Source: Paludibacter sp.
GTDB lineage: Bacteria; Bacteroidota; Bacteroidia; Bacteroidales; Paludibacteraceae
Length of the DNA stretch: 64,000 nt
Assembly (NCBI GenBank): GCA_028692715.1
Contig: JAQUWU010000017.1
Location: forward strand, 1 to 64,000
Direction: 5' to 3'
Positions 16,135 to 23,355 of this stretch are shown in pieces (the first letter of the stretch is position 1; every line of letters starts with the position of its first letter). The notes under the pieces are model-generated. The model saw only the letters and a list, made by a program, of their open reading frames with translations, was not told where the DNA came from and made no database searches. The position numbers and the translations under genes are program-made.

Positions 16135-18405
16135 TCACTTTTTGATTTTTTCGTATTGACCTGACCGTGGATTATCCAATAATTTGCTTGTTAGAAGTTT
16201 TGAAAGGTAACCATCGGCTGTTCGTTCCTTTATTTTCAATTGACTTATAGCTATTTCAATTGCATCTTTCCGTTGAAAATTATCTGGCAATAAATCATAG
16301 AATTTTTTCAATGCTTTATCAGCTCCGGTGGAAGATTTTGGAAGTTCATTGAACATGAAAACAGCATGTTGCTCATAGACTTTTACGAGTTTTAGAGCTA
16401 TTTCAAAATCTTCATCTGCACAAAGAAATTCTGTGGCTTTCAGATTGAAGTCATAGTATTTCAAGGCTGTGAGCACCATACAAATTCGTAAGAGAATAAG
16501 TCCCAACCTTTTTGAAGTACTTGCAAGGTCTTCATTAATAAAGCAGGTTAAAGTAATTAAACTATTTTTGCCAAACTCATTCAGTCGTTCCCATTGGTTA
16601 GGTGTGAGTTTTATTTCAATCCTTTTCATTGATTCGATAAACTCAACAAAACTAAGCACTTCGTTAGATAATTGATCAAAATGAGAAGTCAAATTCACTC
16701 CGTTACATTTTTCGCTTGCCGTTATCCATTCTAACTCTGACTTAAATGTGTAAAAAAGAAAACGGCTAAACAGACCATCTTCAGAAGATTTGATAAGATT
16801 GACCACTTGCCCTGGCGTTCCGGCTAATGCAACAGAAAGACATGGAGAATCAATTTCAACAAACTCATCATTTGTTTTACGACTATATGAAATCGGTTCG
16901 TGGTGAAATGCTTTGCGTAATAGGTCGGAATATCCACCCCAATCTTGTTTCAAAACATTGCCCATTGAATCTGCTTCCGTTTCGCAGAATATGCCTTGTT
17001 GATCGCCATCTTTTAAATGCTGAATAAGCCTTGCACTGCTATTGTTGGCCGGTATATAAAGGACTTTGAATGGTGGTTTTTTTGGCATTTCCAATTCTTC
17101 GCCAAGTACATTTTTATCATACAACTTCTTTTTATATACCTGCATTTCAGATTCATATATTTTCTTTTTAGCTTCGCTTTCGTTCACTAATTTTTTGTGG
17201 TATTTAGACCCTAATGCTTTTGCTGAAACAAGTGATTTTTTGCCACTTGCTGCCGGTGCTACAACGAATGAATACAAATTAGCTCGGTTTTCATCTCCGT
17301 TGTACAAGCCAATGAAATTATGCATACAGCCACTAAGAATAGACAATGCACCTGTGAGAAAAACATCTCTTTGTCTTCGGTTTGTAAATACATCACAACC
17401 TTTTTTTAATATCTCCGGAAGCTTTTCAAAAATTTCGTCGGGAAGATATGGCATTGCCAATAACTGAATATCTTTTGAATCAGTTTGGACTTGACTTGTG
17501 GTATTGTCAACCGAATCTGTTTTAGCGTTATCTGTATAGTTTGCAATGTTTGCAAACTTTGCATGTTCGTGTATATTGCTTTTATAAGCACTAGCAACAG
17601 AAGTTATTGTTTCTGATTTGTCGAGGTTATAATGCTGTGAAATGTAGTTTTGAGCAATACTCTCAGGCATTCCAATACGATTACAATTACAAGCAAGTAA
17701 GTGAACAAAGTTGTTTCTATTGCCTTGAATAAAGGTTGCTTTTCTCTCTGTAAATTCAATGCAACTAGAAAATTTCTCCTGCCAAGTGGATTCCTGACTT
17801 TCTACTTTGTTCGGTCTTGTACCTTTCACAACTGGTAATTCTGATTGAATCGGTTCAAGATTTACGCAGAATGTTTCAGCATTGGGATTGAAATAACAAT
17901 CCGGGTCATAAGACATAAAACAAAGCCGTGAAACATCCTTGCCTGATGGGTCAACCGTGATTTGAAAAGCAGTCTCATAATACGCTGCCACTTGTTGCAT
18001 AGCAAGTTTATGGTTGTTAGCTTCGGCATTTACTGGAATAATTATTTTCAATCCGTTTCCACTTGGGCTGATAAAGGCAGCGTAAGTAAAGGCAATTTGT
18101 GTCGCCTTTACTTTTACTTCTTCCAATTGTGTTTCCGTCAGTTTGTCAAGGTCCAATACAAGATATCCGCTGTATGTTGAAATTAATTCTGCTTTTCGTC
18201 CTTTATCGAAAGTGCCGGAAGGAGTAAAGCCTAAAAGTTTCTTTTTTAGTGCGTCTGCTTCTTTTGGTTTGTTCTTAACAATAAGATTTCGAATTACTTC
18301 AATTTCGTTTTGATATTTTCCAACTTGAATGTCATAAATAATATCGTTCAATTCTTTATTCTCCACTAACTGAGCAAAGTTTTTGAATACTGATACTTTT
18401 TCCAT
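16135..18405 (-). CDS. BT4734/VirE-N-type primase with DUF3987 helicase-like domain
   Basis: Replication-module protein of Bacteroidota mobile elements. The N-terminal 1-180 matches the BT4734/VirE-N primase-like domain: YLVLDLDKL at 81-89, ISPSGNGLK at 112-120, and DPSGKDVSRLCFMSYDPDCYF near 152-172. From about 300 it is DUF3987-like with a degenerate P-loop, APAASGKKS, near 382-390, where a Gly usual in Walker A is replaced by Ala. The 756 residues are typical. It is followed by the 25-bp palindrome and then brxA. Its start is 2 nt from the stop of the HTH gene, so the HTH genes and this gene form one operon. Confidence 0.8.
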   Translation of the reverse strand: MEKVSVFKNFAQLVENKELNDIIYDIQVGKYQNEIEVIRNLIVKNKPKEADALKKKLLGFTPSGTFDKGRKAELISTYSGYLVLDLDKLTETQLEEVKVKATQIAFTYAAFISPSGNGLKIIIPVNAEANNHKLAMQQVAAYYETAFQITVDPSGKDVSRLCFMSYDPDCYFNPNAETFCVNLEPIQSELPVVKGTRPNKVESQESTWQEKFSSCIEFTERKATFIQGNRNNFVHLLACNCNRIGMPESIAQNYISQHYNLDKSETITSVASAYKSNIHEHAKFANIANYTDNAKTDSVDNTTSQVQTDSKDIQLLAMPYLPDEIFEKLPEILKKGCDVFTNRRQRDVFLTGALSILSGCMHNFIGLYNGDENRANLYSFVVAPAASGKKSLVSAKALGSKYHKKLVNESEAKKKIYESEMQVYKKKLYDKNVLGEELEMPKKPPFKVLYIPANNSSARLIQHLKDGDQQGIFCETEADSMGNVLKQDWGGYSDLLRKAFHHEPISYSRKTNDEFVEIDSPCLSVALAGTPGQVVNLIKSSEDGLFSRFLFYTFKSELEWITASEKCNGVNLTSHFDQLSNEVLSFVEFIESMKRIEIKLTPNQWERLNEFGKNSLITLTCFINEDLASTSKRLGLILLRICMVLTALKYYDFNLKATEFLCADEDFEIALKLVKVYEQHAVFMFNELPKSSTGADKALKKFYDLLPDNFQRKDAIEIAISQLKIKERTADGYLSKLLTSKLLDNPRSGQYEKIKK
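17535..17565. repeat. Internal GTTTGCAAA iterons in the primase gene
   Basis: Three 9-nt units (GTTTGCAAT, GTTTGCAAA, CTTTGCATG; 17,539-17,565) in a row. The first 24 nt (17,535-17,558) match the intergenic palindrome at 16,107-16,130 with one mismatch. The repeat is read in frame as KFANIAN in the linker between the two domains. Confidence 0.65.
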
Positions 18406-18407
18406 AG

Positions 18408-18764
18408 CTATATGGTTTTAGAAGATTTTCGGTGGTTTTTTTCTAATAATTCTTTAATATCTGAGACTCGATAGTAAATTTTGTTTCCTATCTGAGAGAA
18501 GCTCACTAGCCCATTATCGCGCCATGATTGGGAAGTCTTAACACTAATGCCCATTAAATCCATGAATTGAGAATTATCAAGTAATTGAATAGATTCTTGA
18601 ACCAAACTTTTGTCAAGTTTTTTAATAAGTTCAGTAAGTCTCTTTTCAATCTTTTCGTAGTTCTGGTCAATAACCTTTTTTGATTCCCGTTTTTTATCTT
18701 CTTCGTCGAACTTTTTGTAACAGTCTTCAACGAATTTTTCGAGATAGGTTTTGTAGTCTTTCAT
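18408..18764 (-). CDS. Helix-turn-helix (excisionase/MerR-like) protein
   Basis: 118-residue protein. An N-terminal charged, probably coiled-coil half (1-60) precedes an HTH in the C-terminal half with GISVKTSQSWRDNGLVSFSQIGNKIYYRVSDI (about 73-104), the arrangement of excisionase-like DNA-binding domains. It overlaps the upstream HTH gene by 4 nt (ATGA), so the pair is co-translated. In Bacteroidota integrated elements such pairs sit between integrase and primase and are thought to control excision or replication. Confidence 0.75.
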   Translation of the reverse strand: MKDYKTYLEKFVEDCYKKFDEEDKKRESKKVIDQNYEKIEKRLTELIKKLDKSLVQESIQLLDNSQFMDLMGISVKTSQSWRDNGLVSFSQIGNKIYYRVSDIKELLEKNHRKSSKTI

Positions 18765-19111
18765 TTGCGTGTAGATTTAGGAGGTTTAATACATGCAATT
18801 GTCGGCATAGATAATAATTCATCTCTGGTCTGTTTGCGGCCGGATTGAATCCATGAGGTCAACTCTGATTCTGTGAAATAGAGTCGCTTTCCCACTTTTG
18901 AAAATGGGATTGTACGTTTGCTTACAAATCCGTAGAGTGTAGGCACGGTAAGATTTACGAACTTAGCCGCTTCAGTTATTGACATTGGTTTGTCTGAAGG
19001 TGCTTGTGAAATGATTGTTTGTTGAGATTTGAGCAACAGTTCGAGTGAGTCCACTTTTTCAAGTAATAAACTCACTGCTTGGGGAAGGTTTTCGAAATTA
19101 ATTTTTTCCAT
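18761..19111 (-). CDS. Helix-turn-helix excisionase-family protein
   Basis: 116-residue protein with a clear excisionase-type HTH at about 42-92 (SITEAAKFVNLTVPTLYGF, then KVGKRLYFTESELTSWI). First gene of the HTH-HTH-primase operon. A 12-bp perfect palindrome (19,172-19,183) lies about 60 nt upstream, a plausible operator. It probably acts in recombination directionality or regulation of the element; neither is proven by sequence. Confidence 0.78.
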   Translation of the reverse strand: MEKINFENLPQAVSLLLEKVDSLELLLKSQQTIISQAPSDKPMSITEAAKFVNLTVPTLYGFVSKRTIPFSKVGKRLYFTESELTSWIQSGRKQTRDELLSMPTIACIKPPKSTRK

Positions 19112-19171
19112 TGCGATATTTTTTTAAAATTATACCGCAAAGGAATTGGGTGCAAAAAGTAGCAAAAATGT

Positions 19172-19183
19172 GGTAGTACTACC
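19172..19183. promoter_or_regulatory. Perfect 12-bp palindrome upstream of HTH operon
   Basis: GGTAGTACTACC sits between the 586-aa gene's stop codon (one base overlap) and the HTH operon. Its position fits an operator bound by one of the HTH proteins. Confidence 0.45.
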
Positions 19184-20943
19184 TATTTTAATGAATGATA
19201 GTCGGTTTTTACTTTTTCTTTATGTAAATGTGAAGTGTAACGTTTTTTGTCAATTGTTGAATAATCAAGTAAAGCGAGCATGTTACATTTAATTATACTT
19301 GAAGTGCAATCAAACAAACTACTGACTTTCTTATGAATTTCTGTTTTAGAAAAAGATTTTTCATTTTCAAGGTATTTGAAATATCCAATATAATCTAACA
19401 TTGCTACTACATAAGGAATATCATTTAGTACTAATAGATCAATGAGTTTGGATTGACTATCATGTGTTAGTGTTTTAACTTTTGGAAGTTCAAAAAAACC
19501 AACTTCATAAAGATTTGATTTAAGTATTTCTGTTTTAGTTGGGCTATTTGTGCCTTTTATTTCCGGTGCAATTTGTGTAGTTTCGTTATGAGTTAAGCTA
19601 GCTTTGAAAATATCATAAGCACTTTGAGTGGCTTCCTGAAATAAGTGAAAATGATTGGAATAATGTTTCCAAACATGCAAAACGTAATTATCTCTTGTAG
19701 AACTACCGGTGTATTTCATGTAATTTGGATACCAGTAGGTATCATGATAAATTTCACAGAACATTTCTTTCCTTTTTTCAGGAGTATGAGTTTTAAATTG
19801 TTGAATTGAAGCTGTTAAAAATCTGTTTATCTCATGGTTGTTAAGGGGTTTTATATAGTCATGTAATTCAAGGTTAAACTCGGAAAGCAAATCACCCGGA
19901 ATAAATTCGTTGAAAAAATTAGGATCAAATTGATAAGTTTCCCAAAAATCATCACAATTTTTTCTATAAATTGAAGCATAGCAAGCAAGATTAATTTCCA
20001 ATTTATCAACAAGATAAAGTTCTTTGTTTGCGCTTTTTGAACTAAAATATCTAATAATTTCAGAGTTGTCGTAATTGCCTGTGGTAATAATGCCACCATT
20101 AATTATATAATTTACAGGGAGCTCGTTGTCGTCTGATTCAGTTTCAGAACTTGTAAGAATTTCTTCTTTTGAAAATGTTTTAAGATAATCTGTTATTTCA
20201 TCAACTAATATTTTCTTACCTCTCGCTTGCTCATGGGTAAGGTCGAAATTGTATTGCTCAAGTAATTGAGAAACAAGAGTAACACAATATAATTTCATAT
20301 TTTCATCATCAAAATCTAATTCTTTTATGAATTCAATTGCAGAAAAAGGATAAAAAAGAAGAGTTCTTACATTTTCAAAAATAGTATAAGATTTGTAAAA
20401 TATTGAAAACCAGTAATCATTAGTATGACTATCAGTTTTGTATTTCTTATAAAATGAGTAGTTGAAATCACAATAAGTCAAAAATCCTTCAAGACTTTTT
20501 TTAGGGTAATCATCCTGATAATTATAAATAGTTTCTTCAATCAATTTTTTGTCGGGGATGCAATCAATAGGATTTTTTTGATAGAATATTTCGTTACGGT
20601 TTTTTTCACTAGCTAATAAATAAAAAAGATAACCATAACTTTTATCATTTCCTATTACGCTGAATAACAAATCACGTATATGGGAAGCAATGTCATGAGT
20701 TATACCAAAAGTATTTTCAAAGTATGTCGGTTTATTACTCTCATCTTGTTCTAATAATTCCCACATTCTTAATTCATCAAGATATTTCTTCCTTGTTTTA
20801 TCTTGTAACATATAAAAATCATAAACTCTTTCAGTCCCTTCTTTATCATTTCTATAATATGCAAATTCATAAATCAATTTTTTTAGAATATCATAAAAAC
20901 CACAATTTGGTTCAATTGTTTTAAGATAATCATTTGCTCTCAT
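19183..20943 (-). CDS. Unrecognised 586-residue protein next to the integrase
   Basis: I do not recognise this family. It is an acidic, mixed alpha/beta soluble protein without a signal peptide, membrane segment or obvious catalytic motif, and is rich in Tyr, Phe, Asp and Glu. The last 110 residues (from ELPKVKTLTHDSQSKL) look like a separate helical domain. It lies 9 nt downstream of the integrase gene, suggesting co-transcription. In related Bacteroidota elements this slot often holds a regulator (RteC-like or unassigned), but I see no clear RteC match. A role in integration control is guesswork. Confidence 0.6.
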   Translation of the reverse strand: MRANDYLKTIEPNCGFYDILKKLIYEFAYYRNDKEGTERVYDFYMLQDKTRKKYLDELRMWELLEQDESNKPTYFENTFGITHDIASHIRDLLFSVIGNDKSYGYLFYLLASEKNRNEIFYQKNPIDCIPDKKLIEETIYNYQDDYPKKSLEGFLTYCDFNYSFYKKYKTDSHTNDYWFSIFYKSYTIFENVRTLLFYPFSAIEFIKELDFDDENMKLYCVTLVSQLLEQYNFDLTHEQARGKKILVDEITDYLKTFSKEEILTSSETESDDNELPVNYIINGGIITTGNYDNSEIIRYFSSKSANKELYLVDKLEINLACYASIYRKNCDDFWETYQFDPNFFNEFIPGDLLSEFNLELHDYIKPLNNHEINRFLTASIQQFKTHTPEKRKEMFCEIYHDTYWYPNYMKYTGSSTRDNYVLHVWKHYSNHFHLFQEATQSAYDIFKASLTHNETTQIAPEIKGTNSPTKTEILKSNLYEVGFFELPKVKTLTHDSQSKLIDLLVLNDIPYVVAMLDYIGYFKYLENEKSFSKTEIHKKVSSLFDCTSSIIKCNMLALLDYSTIDKKRYTSHLHKEKVKTDYHSLK

Positions 20944-20952
20944 ATTATTGAT

Positions 20953-22194
20953 TTAAAATTTCATTAATTTTTTAGTCAATTTTTCAATACTATCATCTTC
21001 AAAACCACTAAAATAGTTTTGAGTAGTTTTCAAATCTGCGTGTCCTAGCTGTTCACTTACTAACTCCATACTGGCACCTGAACGAATAGCATTTGTACTA
21101 AATGAATGCCTAGCGTAGTAGGTTGATATATTTTCATCAATCCCAACTTTTACAGCTAACTTCTTCAAACCCTGATTAACTGAACGTGTGAAGTTCTTGA
21201 TTGCTTTTTGCTTCTCTTCTGCGCTCATTTCTTTAGTAATTATACTGAATATAAGCGTGTTTGCGCCTTTATTTTCGCTGCCGTATCGTTTTATCACATC
21301 GTGTGCAAAAGGTGTCAAATATACGGAAATTTCTGTTTGTTCAGAAGTGGTGTTCTCAGTTTTTTTTCTAAAAAATTTCAAGCGGTCACCATCGATTTGA
21401 CCATAAGTGAGGTTGGCAATGTCTTTGAAGTTCATGCCACTGCAATTGTATGAGAAAAAGAAAAATGCTTTTGCTCGAAGCTGTTCTTCTGAACCAGTTG
21501 CTTTAAATAATTTTTTGAGTTCGTCTGGCTTGAGGGTTTTCTTGACTTTCTTAACACTAGAAATCTTGTATTTGCTCTTTTCTTTGCCAAATGGATAAAT
21601 CTTACTGCTGATATCTCCCTTTGAAATTGAGCTATTGAAAATGGCTCTTAATGCACGAACATACATACTTATGGTAGTAGTGCTTTTGCCATTGGTTTTC
21701 ATGTATTCCTCGTACTTCTGTAGCCATTCTGTTGTTATTTCAGAGAATAGAAGTTTATCGACTTTTTTATCAGCTTTTTTCTCAAGGAATTTTGAAATAG
21801 AATTAAGGCTGTTTTGGTAGTTGTCAGCATTACCCAACCGCCCCAGGCTTTTGTTTTCCTCAATAGCTACTTTGAATGCATCAATAACATCTGCTTTGTT
21901 GCGAGGTTCTGAAAACATTTCTTTTTCAAATTTTTCGAATGAAAATGGAATAATAGATTCCGCAATTTCTAAAGCTTTTGATAGGAGTTTGTTTAATTCT
22001 ATTGATAAATCAACGAATTTGCCTTTGGGTTTCTTTGATCTAGCAAGCTCAAACTCTTCAGAGGTTAATTTGAAGTTAGTACTATACATTTTTGTTACTC
22101 TTAGGGTAGGGGATAGTACTCTCAGTTTTACGATATAAATGTCTGAAATCCTTTTAATTCGCTGGTCTAGATAAAGGGTAATTGAGCAGTCCAT
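20953..22194 (-). CDS. Tyrosine site-specific integrase of the element
   Basis: 413 residues: N-terminal arm-binding part, SAM-like core-binding domain (about 110-210), and C-terminal catalytic domain. Visible catalytic residues are Arg362 in YYARHS, His385 in LGHAD and the nucleophile Tyr394 in QNYF. The usual first Arg region reads SYNCSGMNFKDIANLT without Arg, as in many Bacteroidota transposon integrases. The gene starts about 165 nt from the tRNA-Pro 3' fragment, the typical position next to an attachment site. It most likely catalyses insertion into tRNA-Pro. Confidence 0.92.
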   Translation of the reverse strand: MDCSITLYLDQRIKRISDIYIVKLRVLSPTLRVTKMYSTNFKLTSEEFELARSKKPKGKFVDLSIELNKLLSKALEIAESIIPFSFEKFEKEMFSEPRNKADVIDAFKVAIEENKSLGRLGNADNYQNSLNSISKFLEKKADKKVDKLLFSEITTEWLQKYEEYMKTNGKSTTTISMYVRALRAIFNSSISKGDISSKIYPFGKEKSKYKISSVKKVKKTLKPDELKKLFKATGSEEQLRAKAFFFFSYNCSGMNFKDIANLTYGQIDGDRLKFFRKKTENTTSEQTEISVYLTPFAHDVIKRYGSENKGANTLIFSIITKEMSAEEKQKAIKNFTRSVNQGLKKLAVKVGIDENISTYYARHSFSTNAIRSGASMELVSEQLGHADLKTTQNYFSGFEDDSIEKLTKKLMKF

Positions 22195-22359
22195 AGTATA
22201 TTTTTTAAAAATTATCTATACATTTTCTATACATTTCGTACTGCAAATATAAACAAAATAATCGAATAGATAACATATAATATCAATAAAACAAAAATAT
22301 ATTATACTGTATTACAATGATATAACAAAAAATAAACAAATTAACAAATAGTCAATTTA
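22195..22359. other. AT-rich integrase upstream / attachment arm region
   Basis: It contains two direct repeats CTATACATTT (22,216-22,225 and 22,227-22,236), 11 bp apart, which could be integrase arm sites. TATATTTG on the minus strand (22,251-22,244) fits the -7 element of an integrase promoter. The rest is very AT-rich and has no gene. Confidence 0.45.
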
Positions 22360-22404
22360 TGCTTTGGGAGCAGGGGGTCGTGGGTTCGAATCCCGCTACC
22401 CCGA
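22360..22404 (+). other. Attachment site: 3' fragment of tRNA-Pro(TGG)
   Basis: The segment reads from the anticodon loop (TTTGGGA, anticodon TGG) through the T-arm (GTGGG-TTCGAAT-CCCGC) to the acceptor 3' strand TACCCCG plus discriminator A; CCA is not encoded. The 5' half of a tRNA is missing and the upstream bases are AT-rich, so it cannot fold into a tRNA. This is the usual scar of integration into a tRNA 3' end. The intact tRNA-Pro, on the same strand, is expected at the left end of the element, beyond base 1. Confidence 0.88.
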
Positions 22405-22408
22405 CTTG

Positions 22409-22446
22409 AAAATCAGCCACTTACAGTAAAATGTATGTGGCTGATT
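22409..22446 (+). terminator. Terminator of the original tRNA-Pro gene
   Basis: A 12-bp stem (AAAATCAGCCAC at 22,409-22,420 with its complement at 22,437-22,448, ending in six T by 22,450) lies 5 nt past the tRNA fragment. Its closeness supports this side being native chromosome. Confidence 0.7.
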
Positions 22447-22495
22447 TTTTAGGTGGATACACAATTTTTTCAAATTTCAATATAATCCATAAAAT

Positions 22496-22533
22496 AAAGC
22501 CGTATCACATAATGTTGATACGGCTTTATTTTT
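22496..22533. terminator. Bidirectional terminator
   Basis: A perfect 12-bp stem (AAAGCCGTATCA, 22,496-22,507, with 22,516-22,527) and an 8-nt loop, followed by ATTTTT. The A-rich left flank also gives T's on the minus strand. It ends minus-strand transcription from the remnant gene or the UDG-like gene. Confidence 0.75.
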
Positions 22534-22553
22534 AAGATTTTGTAGTATAATAA

Positions 22554-22652
22554 TTAATTGGCTGTTTCTTTTTCCTCTGCTTCTTTCTTTTCTTTAAGCA
22601 GTGCTATAATGTCTACAGCATGAAATGTAAAACTTCCCCACGGATAATCGAA
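22554..22652 (-). pseudogene. C-terminal remnant of a lost gene
   Basis: An open frame of 32 codons ends in TAA at 22,554. It reads FDYPWGSFTFHAVDII followed by a Lys/Glu-rich tail (KEKKEAEEKE), like the last residues of a conserved protein with a charged tail. An in-frame stop lies just upstream, and the UDG-like gene begins there, so the rest seems deleted or replaced. I cannot name the parent gene. The fragment is directly followed by a terminator. Confidence 0.4.
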
Positions 22653-22661
22653 TCATTTACT

Positions 22662-23300
22662 TTATCCTTTCAGAATCTCTTTAATTGAATCCTTATATTT
22701 TCCCCATTCCTTATTCTTCAAATGATACGACACTTTATACCGTGGACTCTTTCCCCGATAAACAGGAATCAACGGACGTCCCAATTTGTTTTTATCTGCC
22801 GGAATAGGAATTTCTATTTTACATTCATAAATATCAGGAGCAATGTGTTTTGAAGTTTCTTTATCTCCCAATACTTCAAGTAATAATTGAGAAGTAAGTA
22901 ATACCGGAATTTTCGGGTCAAAAACCGACAGTTCTTCTTTTAGGCGTTCAATCCAAAACTCTTCAGCAACCTTTTTCCATATTTTGTTTACTCCTGTTTC
23001 TTCTTTAAAATAATTTCTGCAAAGATTCTGTGTATATACTTGTTCCCAATTTAAATCAATTTCTTTTAACTGCTGTAAATGCATTTTTCTAAATTGCACA
23101 AAACCTCTATCCTCACTGCCATGCGAAAAAGCATAATCAAATAGAATATTTTTACTCGTATTCGTTGGGTCACAACCCAGATATATTGCTTTTACAGCTT
23201 CTATACCTCCGGGACAATAGGCTAGAGGTAGCTTTTCTGTAACTACTATTTGGTCACCATAAGTTTCGCTAAGTTGGCTTATCAATTGAATATCATTCAT
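22662..23300 (-). CDS. Uracil-DNA-glycosylase-fold protein
   Basis: 212-residue protein that looks like a divergent member of the UDG superfamily. A motif-1-like AIYLGCDPTN is at about 38-47, and a late segment RYKVSYHLKN near 187-196 could hold the motif-2 His. The catalytic Asp of family 1 UDG is not clear, so activity is uncertain. Co-directional with, and 55 nt downstream of, the exonuclease-RecQ-UvrD gene, so the two are probably one operon. The context suggests nucleic-acid defence or repair. Confidence 0.6.
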   Translation of the reverse strand: MNDIQLISQLSETYGDQIVVTEKLPLAYCPGGIEAVKAIYLGCDPTNTSKNILFDYAFSHGSEDRGFVQFRKMHLQQLKEIDLNWEQVYTQNLCRNYFKEETGVNKIWKKVAEEFWIERLKEELSVFDPKIPVLLTSQLLLEVLGDKETSKHIAPDIYECKIEIPIPADKNKLGRPLIPVYRGKSPRYKVSYHLKNKEWGKYKDSIKEILKG

Positions 23301-23355
23301 AGTATTTCATTTAATTTTTATGTTATTTAACGATTGTTTTAATTGTTTTGATTTA

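Noticed and set aside
22360-22404. Functional tRNA-Pro gene
   Set aside because: Only the anticodon loop to the 3' end is present; the acceptor 5' strand, D-arm and complete anticodon stem are absent.
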